From NCBI RefSeq assembly GCF_018449635.1, contig NZ_JAAVUV010000015.1, positions 124,001-188,000 on the forward strand: DNA of 64,000 nt, given 5' to 3'. The DNA comes from Caballeronia sp. dw_276. GTDB taxonomy: Bacteria; Pseudomonadota; Gammaproteobacteria; Burkholderiales; Burkholderiaceae. The position numbers and the translations under genes are program-made. This document shows, piece after piece, positions 36,098-44,252 of this stretch (position 1 is the first letter of the stretch; each line of letters opens with the position of its first letter). The notes beneath the pieces are model-generated. The model searched no databases. It saw nothing but the letters and a program-made list of their open reading frames with translations, and was not told the origin of the DNA.

Positions 36098-37051
36098 ATG
36101 GAGTTGCGATCGTTGCGGTACTTCGTAGAGGTGGTGAAGCAAAAAAGCTTCACTGCGGCGGCGGAGAAAATGTTCGTCACGCAGCCGACCATCAGCAAGA
36201 TGGTGAAATCGCTCGAGGACGAAATCGGCTCGCCGCTGCTGCTGCGCGAAAGCCGCCAGATGGTGCTGACCGATGCCGGGCAGATCGTCTACCAGCGCGG
36301 ACTCGAAGTACTCGCGGCGCACGCGCAACTCGAAGCCGAACTCAACGATCTCGGCAAACTCGGACGCGGCACGCTCACAATCGGCATTCCGCCGATGGGC
36401 GGATCGCTGTTCACGCCGGCCATCGCCGCATTCAAGAAACGTTATCCCAAAGTGGAGCTGAAACTGTTCGAGCGTGGTTCGAAAGCGATCGAAGCCGCTT
36501 TGATCGACGGCGAACTGGAACTCGGCGGTGTGCTTGAACCCGTCGATCTTGCTACGTTCGACGTCATGCCTGTCAGCCGGCAGTTGCTGTGGCTCGTGGC
36601 GCAGAAGGGTTCGCGCTGGGACGCAATGACTGACGTGCCGCTCGGCGATCTGGCGTTGGAATCGTTTGTTTTCTACGGCGAAAGTCTTGCGTTGTCGGAT
36701 CTGGTTCTGAACGCGTGCCGCGAAGCGGGTTTCTCACCGACTATTGTTAGCCGCAGTGGACATTGGGATTTCATGGCGGCGCTGGTGCAGGCCGGTGTTG
36801 GCATTGCATTGCTGCCGGCGCCGTATTGCCGCCGGCTGGATATCAATGCGTTTACGTGCCGGCCGGTCGTCGATCCGGAGATTCACTGGGACATGGCCGT
36901 TGGCTGGCGGCGCAACGGGTATTTATCGAACGCCGCGCGCGCGTGGCTGGAAGTCGCTCGAAAGGCATTGCCGGCCAATCTCGGCGATGACTTCCTGCAA
37001 GGCGCGGCGGCCCGGTTTCCTGCACAGGTGCGCGACGCTTCATCGAGATAA
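36098..37051 (+). CDS. LysR-type regulator, probably of the cid/lrg pair
   Basis: A 317-residue LysR-type regulator. The N-terminal winged helix-turn-helix (LRYFVEVVKQKSFTAAAEKM, TQPTISKMVKSLEDEIG, LLLRESRQMVLTDAG) is standard, and the effector-binding domain starts near GTLTIGIPPMGG. It is divergent from the CidA/CidB genes with 130 bp between, the CidR arrangement. The shared AT-rich region (36030-36070) offers several T-N11-A candidates. The effector may be acetate- or pyruvate-related, by analogy with CidR. Confidence 0.88.
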   Translation: MELRSLRYFVEVVKQKSFTAAAEKMFVTQPTISKMVKSLEDEIGSPLLLRESRQMVLTDAGQIVYQRGLEVLAAHAQLEAELNDLGKLGRGTLTIGIPPMGGSLFTPAIAAFKKRYPKVELKLFERGSKAIEAALIDGELELGGVLEPVDLATFDVMPVSRQLLWLVAQKGSRWDAMTDVPLGDLALESFVFYGESLALSDLVLNACREAGFSPTIVSRSGHWDFMAALVQAGVGIALLPAPYCRRLDINAFTCRPVVDPEIHWDMAVGWRRNGYLSNAARAWLEVARKALPANLGDDFLQGAAARFPAQVRDASSR

Positions 37052-37075
37052 CGGCCCGATCAAAACACAACGAAA

Positions 37076-37115
37076 AACACCCGGTCACGCGTCACGCGCG
37101 ACCGGGTGTTTTTTT
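37076..37115 (+). terminator. Strong terminator after the LysR gene
   Basis: An 11-bp perfect stem, AACACCCGGTC with GACCGGGTGTT, carries a GC-rich loop and is followed by a run of T. A-rich sequence before the stem lets it serve the convergent OmpA-type gene as well. Confidence 0.88.
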
Positions 37116-37156
37116 GCTGCTTTGCTACCCGGACTTAAACACGCCCGGTCACACAA

Positions 37157-38815
37157 TTACTCTTGAACCGCAAAGTCGATACGGCGGTTAGCGAAACGTC
37201 CGCTGGCCGTCGAGTTATCGGCGATCGGGTGTTGGTCGCCATAACCTTGTGCCGTCAGACCGTCGGCGGAAACACCGTGCTTGACCAGGAAGGCGCGCAC
37301 TGCTTCAGCACGCTTCTTCGACAAAGTCAGGTTCGAGCTGGCCAGACCAACGTTGTCCGAGTAACCGCCAATGTTCAGCTTGACCGTCTTGCCGGCGTCC
37401 TGGCACGACTTCAACAGCTGAGCCGATTTAGCCAGCGCCAGTTGCGCGTCTTGCGGCGGCACGTCCGAACCGGTGCGGAAGTTGATGACTTGCAGGTTCA
37501 GCACCTTGGCGACATCTGCCGCGGCGCAGTCATCATTCAGCGACGAGAACGCGCTCATGAACGAGTCCTTCGCGTTTTCGACTGCTTGCTTGACGTCGAA
37601 GGTACCAATGGTGAAGCCTGCGCCGAACAGCGACTTGAGCTTGTCCATCCAGCCGTTGCGAACGTCCGCAGCCGTACCGCTCAGTTCAATCTTTTCGCCC
37701 GACAACTTTGCTTCCGCGCCCGGCAATTGCATCAGCGGCAACAGGCCGTCGAGCTTGTCGAGCCAGCTTGCGGGCTTCGTGTCCGGATCAACCGTGATGG
37801 TCGCGTTCAGATGATCCGCGCCAAACTTCGCCGTCAATGCGGCAAGCAGCTTGGCCTTTTCTTCTTCGCTGCCAACGGTGGCGTGAATCGACGGTGCACC
37901 GAGCTTGTCGACGGTGAACGTCAGCAATGCGTCCTTGGTCGGAGCGGGAGCCGCGACGGCAGCAGGCGCCGAAGCAGGTTCCGATGCCGGCAAGGCTGCG
38001 ACTGCCGGGGTCGAATTCACCACAGGCGCTTCAGCCGGTGCGGCTGTCACGGGCTGCTGGTTGGTGCAGCTACGGCCGAACAGCAGGGCCAGCAATGCGA
38101 GCGCGGCGGCAACTGCGAGCCACCACCATTTCTTCGATCCTGCCTTCTCTTCCATCACGATCTTGTCGAGCGATGAATTCGCAGCCGATGACGAACCGCC
38201 GGCCGTAGAAGGATGTTCCAGATGCGACGACACCGCTTTCAATTGCGCCGCCACGCCCGTCAGGAAACTGCCCGCGCCGCCAAGACCCAGCGCGCTGGAG
38301 ATGTCTTCCGACATGCTCGCCTTCACCATTGGCAATTGATGGCCGAGGAGCGTTGGCAACTGACCGACGTTGCCGCCGGACTTCGAGAAGTAGTGTTTCA
38401 GCACGCCGAACAATGCGGTCGTGACAATGCCGCCAAGCGCGTGCGTAGCGCCTACCGACACGCCGGTTTTCGCGGCAACTGCGCTGCTCAGTCCGTTGAT
38501 GCGATCTTCGGAAGCGACGCCCGAAGCGAGTCGCGTTCCCGCTGCGAGCAGCGATTGCAAGCCGTCGCCGTGCACGAGTTGCGGCAGCATCTCGACAATG
38601 TTCGCGTTCGAATCCGGTGACATGATGGATGCGAACAAGCCGCGTGCGCCTTCCGGCGACGACGCCTTGTTCATGAGTGAACCGACCATTGCCGGCGCGA
38701 TCATGCCGACCACGCGCTTTGCCGCTTCCGGCGCAACGCCGAGTTTAGTGGCGAGTTGCTGCAACACGCTTTCGGTTAAAGCGCCCTGTACTAGCTGAAT
38801 AACATTGATGCTCAT
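37157..38815 (-). CDS. DUF937-OmpA fusion envelope protein
   Basis: A 552-residue protein with four parts: an N-terminal DUF937 domain (about 1-200), one transmembrane helix at about 229-247 (KKWWWLAVAAALALLALLFG), an Ala/Pro linker with a BON-like region, and a C-terminal OmpA peptidoglycan-binding domain (about 440-552) with GGYSDNVG, SKKRAEAVRAFL and NRRIDF. No cleavable signal is seen, so DUF937 faces the cytoplasm and OmpA binds murein in the periplasm. It may couple the inner membrane to the wall. The exact role is unknown. Confidence 0.85.
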   Translation of the reverse strand: MSINVIQLVQGALTESVLQQLATKLGVAPEAAKRVVGMIAPAMVGSLMNKASSPEGARGLFASIMSPDSNANIVEMLPQLVHGDGLQSLLAAGTRLASGVASEDRINGLSSAVAAKTGVSVGATHALGGIVTTALFGVLKHYFSKSGGNVGQLPTLLGHQLPMVKASMSEDISSALGLGGAGSFLTGVAAQLKAVSSHLEHPSTAGGSSSAANSSLDKIVMEEKAGSKKWWWLAVAAALALLALLFGRSCTNQQPVTAAPAEAPVVNSTPAVAALPASEPASAPAAVAAPAPTKDALLTFTVDKLGAPSIHATVGSEEEKAKLLAALTAKFGADHLNATITVDPDTKPASWLDKLDGLLPLMQLPGAEAKLSGEKIELSGTAADVRNGWMDKLKSLFGAGFTIGTFDVKQAVENAKDSFMSAFSSLNDDCAAADVAKVLNLQVINFRTGSDVPPQDAQLALAKSAQLLKSCQDAGKTVKLNIGGYSDNVGLASSNLTLSKKRAEAVRAFLVKHGVSADGLTAQGYGDQHPIADNSTASGRFANRRIDFAVQE

Positions 38816-39032
38816 TTGATTTGCCTTTCCTTACTTGCGTGATGTCGCCAAACGCCCAGAATGGGATTGGCGATTATAGGTTCGGGTTTAAAGAGATAAG
38901 GACTTCCGACTAAAAATCGGAAATACCTCAAGGCGGAATAATTAAGACGGTTCTCAACGGCTCCCGGTTTAGGCGGGTCGATCCGAAGCGCGGCTTTTAG
39001 GAGCAAAATATTCACTCCGACGGAGGTAACCG

Positions 39033-40733
39033 ATGACCCCATCCACCTACGGCCAGACCCACGAAATCACGAACCAGGCGCCGCCGCTCGAGCGCTATGA
39101 CGCGATGACCGGGGACCCGGCGCTAATCGCCGCGCTCGGGCGCGAAGGCGCGGACTGGCATCTCGAAACGCTCGTGCGCGACGGCCGTGCGCTGACGCAA
39201 CCGGGCGTCCTCGCGCTCGCCGACCTCGCCAACCGGCATGCGCCCGAACATCATCCGTTCAGCGCGCGCGGGGAGCGTGTGGATGCCATCGAGTTTCATC
39301 CCGCGTGGCATACGCTGCTTTCAATGTTGCGTGAACAAGGCTTGCACGCGTTGCCGTTCGAATCCGGTTCGTCCGGCAAGCCGCGGCCCGGCGCCATGGC
39401 CGCGCGCGCCGCCGGATATTTTCTCCACGCGCAACTGGAAAGCGGATCGTTGTGTCCGCTGACCATGACGTTCGCGAGCATCCCGGTCCTGCAGAAGGAA
39501 CCCGCGCTATACGCGCGCCTGCAGGCGCAATTGCTTTCGCGCAAGCACGATCCTCGCGATATCCCGCTCGACGCCGGCAAGGAATCCATGATGATCGGCA
39601 TGGGCATGACCGAGAAACAAGGCGGCTCGGATGTGCGCAGCAACCGGACCCGCGCGATGGCGTTGGGCGCGGGCGGACGGGGTGGAGAGTATCGGCTGAT
39701 CGGGCATAAATGGTTCTTCTCCGCGCCGCAATGCGACGCGCATCTCGTACTCGCGAGGACCGGCGAAAGCGCCGATGAGAAAGGCCCGATCTCGTGCTTC
39801 TACGTGCCGCGCTTCGCCCCCGATGGTTCCAAAAACGCGGTTCAGATTCAGCAACTGAAGGACAAGCTCGGCAACCGCTCGAACGTCAGCAGCGAAATCG
39901 AGTTTCTCGATGCCTACGGCATCATGATCGGCGACGAGGGACGCGGCGTGCCGACGATCATCGAAATGGCGAACTTCACGCGGCTCGATTGCGTGATCGG
40001 CAGCGCGGCGTTGATGCGCGCCGCGCTGATCCACGCGATCCACCACGCGCGGCATCGAAGTGCGTTTGGGGCGAAGCTCGTCGATCAACCGCTGATGCGC
40101 AACGTGCTCGCCGACCTCGCGCTGGAGTCCGAAGCGGCGACCACGTTGTTCATGCGGCTCGCGGGCGCGTTTGAGGATTCATCGGCGCCTGAGGAGCGCG
40201 CGTGGCGGCGGATCGTGACGCCGGCCGCGAAGTTCTGGGTCTGCAAGCGCGCGCTCGAATTCACCGGCGAAGCAATGGAAGTCTGGGGCGGCAATGGTTA
40301 CGTCGAGACGGGGCCGATGGCGCGGTTTTATCGGGAAGCGCCGGTGAATTCGATCTGGGAAGGCTCGGGCAATGTGATGTGCCTCGACGTGTTGCGGGCG
40401 ATCGAGCGTGAACCCGAAGCCGCGCGCGCGTTGCTCGATTCGTGGCGTGCGGTCGCGCAGGAGCATCCGGCGTTGCGCGACGCGTTGAACACGCTGCTCG
40501 GGATGCTTCAGGACGATGCGGTTTCGCGCGAGGCATCGGCGCGGCGGATCGCGCAGCAGCTCGTGCTGACCGCGCAAGGGGTGTTGCTGGCGCAGCACGC
40601 GCCGGCGGAAGTGTCGGCGGCGTTCATCGAAACCCGTCTCGGCGATGCACGCGGCACCGCGAATCGCGTATATGGCACGTTGCCGGCGCGGTTTGATTTT
40701 GCGGCGATCATCGCGCGGGCGTTTGCCGCCTAG
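39033..40733 (+). CDS. AidB-like acyl-CoA dehydrogenase family protein
   Basis: A 566-residue flavoprotein of the acyl-CoA dehydrogenase superfamily, AidB group. The signatures MTEKQGGSDVRSNRTRA, MEVWGGNGYVE and NSIWEGSGNVMCLDVLRAI are those of AidB, which in E. coli is part of the adaptive response to alkylation and binds DNA; others act as isovaleryl-CoA dehydrogenases. GGAGG lies just before the ATG at 39033. It ends 17 bp from the convergent fhlB. Substrate and role cannot be fixed from sequence. Confidence 0.9.
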   Translation: MTPSTYGQTHEITNQAPPLERYDAMTGDPALIAALGREGADWHLETLVRDGRALTQPGVLALADLANRHAPEHHPFSARGERVDAIEFHPAWHTLLSMLREQGLHALPFESGSSGKPRPGAMAARAAGYFLHAQLESGSLCPLTMTFASIPVLQKEPALYARLQAQLLSRKHDPRDIPLDAGKESMMIGMGMTEKQGGSDVRSNRTRAMALGAGGRGGEYRLIGHKWFFSAPQCDAHLVLARTGESADEKGPISCFYVPRFAPDGSKNAVQIQQLKDKLGNRSNVSSEIEFLDAYGIMIGDEGRGVPTIIEMANFTRLDCVIGSAALMRAALIHAIHHARHRSAFGAKLVDQPLMRNVLADLALESEAATTLFMRLAGAFEDSSAPEERAWRRIVTPAAKFWVCKRALEFTGEAMEVWGGNGYVETGPMARFYREAPVNSIWEGSGNVMCLDVLRAIEREPEAARALLDSWRAVAQEHPALRDALNTLLGMLQDDAVSREASARRIAQQLVLTAQGVLLAQHAPAEVSAAFIETRLGDARGTANRVYGTLPARFDFAAIIARAFAA

Positions 40734-40750
40734 TACTTGGGAAGGACGGC

Positions 40751-41077
40751 CTATCTTTTGGGCATTCCGGCGACCGGCGCGACTTCCGGCGCCGGCCCCT
40801 CTTCCAGCCCGTTTTCCAGTCTGTAGAACCACGCCAGCAATTCCGCCACCGCCTGATACAACGCGGGCGGGATGCGGGCATCGAGATCGACCTGCATCAG
40901 CAACGACACCATATCCGGCGATTCGTGCACGTACAACCCGGCGTCCTTCGCGCGCTGCACGATCATCTCGGCGACCAGGCCGTAACCTTTTGCAACCACG
41001 CGGGGCGCGGCGTCGGGTTTCTTCGTGTCGTAGGTGAGCGCGGTGGCTTGCTTGCGCGCATCGTTTTGCTGCGTCAT
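40751..41077 (-). CDS. fhlB: FlhB C-terminal-domain homolog (FhlB)
   Basis: A 108-residue protein that resembles only the cytoplasmic domain of FlhB/YscU, the substrate-specificity switch of flagellar export. APRVVAKGYGLVAEMIVQRAKDAG (split at the Lys) is conserved with FlhB, but there are no membrane helices and no NPTH autocleavage site. Such FhlB proteins can partly replace FlhB-C. It is coupled by ATGA to an upstream fliK-type gene, which fits a joint role in hook-length switching. Confidence 0.88.
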   Translation of the reverse strand: MTQQNDARKQATALTYDTKKPDAAPRVVAKGYGLVAEMIVQRAKDAGLYVHESPDMVSLLMQVDLDARIPPALYQAVAELLAWFYRLENGLEEGPAPEVAPVAGMPKR

Positions 41078-42432
41078 GCCGCACTCTCCGCGCCGGCCGG
41101 CGGTGAACCCGTATCCGGTGATATATCGCCGGTCGATTCGGCCAGCGGGTCCATCGCGCGGATGGTGATGCCGGCGAGCCGCAGGCCGGCGGCTTCGAGT
41201 TGCTGCTGGAAATGGGCGCCATCGCGGGCAAGCAGGATCGCGCCGTCCGCGCTCGCGTTGAGCTTCACCAGCAACTGCTGCCCGGTGAGCACGAGGTTCG
41301 CGTCGACGTTGCCAAGCGTCGGCAGCGCCAAGGTCACGCGTGTGTGCCAGGCGCGTTCATCGCCGAGCGGCAGGTTTTCCGCACCATCCCGCGCGCGGCG
41401 CTCTCGCGGCTGGATCTCCCACTCGAATTTCGCACCGGGCCACGCTTCGCCGGACCAGCGGAACTGGTTGGTGGCGAGCAGATCGAGCTGCTGGCGCACC
41501 AGCGGAATAGTCGATGGATGAATGCCCGCGCTGATCGATGCCTGTACGGCCGGATCATGCGTGTTTCCATCGGATGCGGCGGATGCGGATCCAGCGCCCG
41601 CCCGCGTGCCGGGAGGAGAGAACACGTTCGGCGGCACCGCGCGCACCGACGCCGCCAGCGCCGCCGCCTGCTGCGGCGTGAGCGGCATGGGGACGAGGCG
41701 CACGGGGTTCATCGGATCGGGCGGATCGGCGGAGAACGTCGGCGGCAGCAGGGATTCATCGATCCACATATCTGCCGGAAGATCAGGCTGCGGTTGCGGC
41801 GTGTCGAACGGAAGGGCGGCCGTCAGGTTATCCGCACGCGCTTGCGGCTCATCGTTCAGCGACGCGAGCGTGCGTTGCCCGGCGAGCCATTGCGCGATAT
41901 GGCTTTCGTAGAAAAGCCCGCTTTCGCTCACGGTTTTCGCCAGCACAGACGCCAGCGCATCGGCAGGCAAAACCTGCGCGGCTTGATTGACAGCGGCGGT
42001 GGAGGCGGTGGCAGCAATGGACCCCGCGGAAGCGGTCGAAGGCGCCGTGGAATACGCGGAAGCCGCCTGCGTATCGAACAACGACCCCGATAACGTTGCG
42101 AACGCGCTCGCGGCAAGCAGCGGCCGTGGCGCGGTTGGCCACAACGGGGTATCGCTTGTCATTGGCGGCGTGTTTTGGCCGCCGAAACGGGAAATGGCGT
42201 CGAGCGTGCGCGCGACATTGCTGAGCGCGGTTTGCGCGGAAGCGGAGGGCGGCGTGTTCGCCGCGTTTGCTGGAACGGGGACGGTAAACGGCGGGGTATC
42301 GACGAGAAGTTGCGACGTGCTGGTTTGCGCCGTCGCGCCCGAGGTCGATCCGCCCTGCGGAAGGAGCGCCGATAACAGCATGTCAGTGCGGCTGGCGATG
42401 AGCGCAGCGATCGCGGAGTCCAGACCAGGCAT
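41074..42432 (-). CDS. FliK-family hook-length control protein (second copy)
   Basis: A 452-residue protein, rich in Ala, Thr, Ser and Pro over its first 300 residues, with a C-terminal Flg_hook-like domain (LALPTLGNVDANLVLTGQQLL, FQQQLEAAGLRLAGITIRAMD). It resembles FliK, which measures hook length and signals FlhB. A more typical FliK gene follows fliJ in this window, so this is the second FliK-like protein; being coupled to fhlB, it may serve that partner. It belongs to the fliS unit, which has a sigma-28 promoter. Confidence 0.82.
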   Translation of the reverse strand: MPGLDSAIAALIASRTDMLLSALLPQGGSTSGATAQTSTSQLLVDTPPFTVPVPANAANTPPSASAQTALSNVARTLDAISRFGGQNTPPMTSDTPLWPTAPRPLLAASAFATLSGSLFDTQAASAYSTAPSTASAGSIAATASTAAVNQAAQVLPADALASVLAKTVSESGLFYESHIAQWLAGQRTLASLNDEPQARADNLTAALPFDTPQPQPDLPADMWIDESLLPPTFSADPPDPMNPVRLVPMPLTPQQAAALAASVRAVPPNVFSPPGTRAGAGSASAASDGNTHDPAVQASISAGIHPSTIPLVRQQLDLLATNQFRWSGEAWPGAKFEWEIQPRERRARDGAENLPLGDERAWHTRVTLALPTLGNVDANLVLTGQQLLVKLNASADGAILLARDGAHFQQQLEAAGLRLAGITIRAMDPLAESTGDISPDTGSPPAGAESAA

Positions 42433-42530
42433 GCCGGTTTCCTCGGGTCACCGGTCAAGCGATCAACAATCGGATCTGCCCGTCACCGGTTTTCGGCGGG
42501 CTGCAAACACGTGAACCACAAGAAACGTGT

Positions 42531-42860
42531 TTATCGCAGCCCGATCATCTTTTTCAAAACTCGCGCAGGCCTGTTCACCGTGAACAGCGCCGATAAACGC
42601 GCAAGGCTGGGCGCACTCAGGTCGCGAATGGCGGCGTCGTCGGCGAGAATCCGGCGCACCAGCTCAAACTTGCGGGCGCGCGCGGTGTCGTCGAGCTGGG
42701 AGGCGGCATCGACTTCTCTCAAGCCGTCGATCAACTCGCGATACGCCCCCTGCATGATCTTCAACTCACTCCATTCCCCCGTGCGCGCCGCGGCCAGCAT
42801 GCGCGCAGAAAGTTCAGCAATCGCTTCGTAATGAGAGAAATATTCTTGTGTCGTTTTCAT
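42531..42860 (-). CDS. fliT: Flagellar protein FliT (FliD chaperone)
   Basis: A 109-residue, mostly helical, small export chaperone that in other bacteria binds the filament cap FliD and also FlhDC. The sequence is weakly conserved, as usual for FliT (YFSHYEAIAELSARMLAAARTGEW, AAIRDLSAPSLARLSAL). Assignment rests on length, the helical pattern and the position 24 bp behind fliS. It is followed at 98 bp by the second fliK-type gene. Confidence 0.85.
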   Translation of the reverse strand: MKTTQEYFSHYEAIAELSARMLAAARTGEWSELKIMQGAYRELIDGLREVDAASQLDDTARARKFELVRRILADDAAIRDLSAPSLARLSALFTVNRPARVLKKMIGLR

Positions 42861-42884
42861 TATGTGCGGACAAATTTCGCATTG

Positions 42885-43298
42885 TCACGCCGCAGCCATT
42901 CTTGCTGCGTCGGGTGCAATTGCGATCCAGGCGTCTTCCAGAGTCGCCAACAAGCCATCGACTTCCACCAGCATCGGTTCGCTTTGCTGCACGTTCGCTT
43001 GCAGAAGGCGGTGCGACATATACGTATAGAGCGCGTCCAGCCGCGCTGCGATTTCTCCGCCGGCTTCCTTGTTCAGGGCCTGCTGCAAACCGCTTTCGAT
43101 AATGCCGATCGCCTTCGTGATCGCCTCTCCGCGCGCCGCGATGTTGCCCTGCTGCAAGTGCATCCGCGCCTGGGCGATAGCCTGGCGCGCGCCCTGATAC
43201 AGCATGACGACGAGTCTGTGCGGACTGGCGCCCATCACTCCGGTTTGCACGCCGACGCGTGCGTACGCGTTGGCTCCCGCATGTCCCTGGGAAAACAT
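42885..43298 (-). CDS. fliS: Flagellin export chaperone FliS
   Basis: A 137-residue chaperone that keeps flagellin from polymerising in the cytoplasm. The FliS signatures AYARVGVQTGVMGASPHRLVVMLYQGA (in two parts) and ITKAIGIIESGLQQALN are clear. It is first in a minus-strand unit (fliS, fliT, second fliK, fhlB) with a good sigma-28 promoter about 120 bp upstream, fitting late expression with flagellin. Confidence 0.95.
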   Translation of the reverse strand: MFSQGHAGANAYARVGVQTGVMGASPHRLVVMLYQGARQAIAQARMHLQQGNIAARGEAITKAIGIIESGLQQALNKEAGGEIAARLDALYTYMSHRLLQANVQQSEPMLVEVDGLLATLEDAWIAIAPDAARMAAA

Positions 43299-43419
43299 CC
43301 GACTTTCTCCAATTTCGATGTCCGCGCGTGCCGATTGCGGAAATCGTGATGAACCGATGCCGGCATTGCGATCAAGACCTGTTGATTTGTCTGACTGTTT
43401 GCCGTGCTGTTACTTAGGG

Positions 43420-43446
43420 TTATCGGAGAAAGCGGCGAAAGCTTTA
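43420..43446 (-). promoter_or_regulatory. Sigma-28 (FliA) promoter of the fliS unit
   Basis: On the minus strand TAAAGCTT, an 11-base spacer and TCCGATAA match the flagellar consensus TAAAGTTT-N11-GCCGATAA at 14 of 16 positions. It lies about 120 bp before the fliS ATG. Confidence 0.75.
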
Positions 43447-43549
43447 GGAAGGGTTTGCGTCACAGCGGGTTCCGGAAAGTGCAACGGTCGCCAGGCGGCG
43501 TTCAGATGCCGGTGGTGCGGTATCCATCAAGCGGTCTGCGCAACCCGGC

Positions 43550-43900
43550 TCAGACCGAAATATTCATGATGTCGTTGTACGCGGAGACGAGCTTGTTGCG
43601 CACCTGCAGCCCGAATTGCAGGCCAACGTTGGCTTTCTGCATGTCCACCATGACGTCGTTCAGCGACACATTCGGCGCACCGATTTCAAACGCGTGCGCT
43701 TCGCTCATGGCGCTTTTCTGGGCGCCGCTGATGTTGTCGATGGACGATTTCAGCGCATCCGCGAAACTGCCCGCGCTCGCCGCCCCCGATTCCGGCACGA
43801 CGGCGCCGCCCGCGACATTGCCCGCGCCGCCGGCGGCCTGCGTGGCCATGGACTGAAGTTGCTGGAGCGCCGAACTCAGCGGGCTGATGGATGCATTCAT
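43550..43900 (-). CDS. fliE: Flagellar hook-basal body protein FliE
   Basis: A 116-residue protein that links the MS ring to the rod. The C-terminal conserved part [20 protein letters not shown] and [17 protein letters not shown] is typical; the N-terminal third is Ala/Gly-rich. The ATG at 43900 was chosen because FliE proteins begin near here and the upstream extension has no similarity. It is divergent from fliF with 352 bp between, the standard Burkholderia layout. Confidence 0.94.
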   Translation of the reverse strand: MNASISPLSSALQQLQSMATQAAGGAGNVAGGAVVPESGAASAGSFADALKSSIDNISGAQKSAMSEAHAFEIGAPNVSLNDVMVDMQKANVGLQFGLQVRNKLVSAYNDIMNISV

Positions 43901-44252
43901 GGTGACTCCAGAAGGATCAAGCGGTAAACAAACTTTCCAAAACAATGAGTAACCGGCGGCAACGTATGGTGGGCGGTGTTTCTGGGACATTTCGAACCGG
44001 GGCCTGTCCCGGGCCTAAGGCTGGCGTCTGCACCGGAGCCTGGGCGGTTCGCCATACGGCCTGACCGATTACGAAAAAGTCTAGCAGCGGCGTTGTTTCG
44101 CAAAGCCCGGAAAGAGCGCCAAAACCGGCTTCTGTTCGCCCAATCGACTTACCCGTCCTTACGGATAATTCCTCTCATGAAAGAGTCTGCGAATGCGCCC
44201 GGCTTCAACCGGACCCCTCGCGGAAAACGCAAGATTCGGAGAGCTTCGACGC
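43901..44252. other. fliE-fliF divergent control region
   Basis: No gene is supported here. An FlhDC-type control region is expected by analogy, but I could not find a convincing FlhDC box or sigma-28 or sigma-54 match. GGAG at 44238-44241 lies in front of the fliF ATG. Confidence 0.4.
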
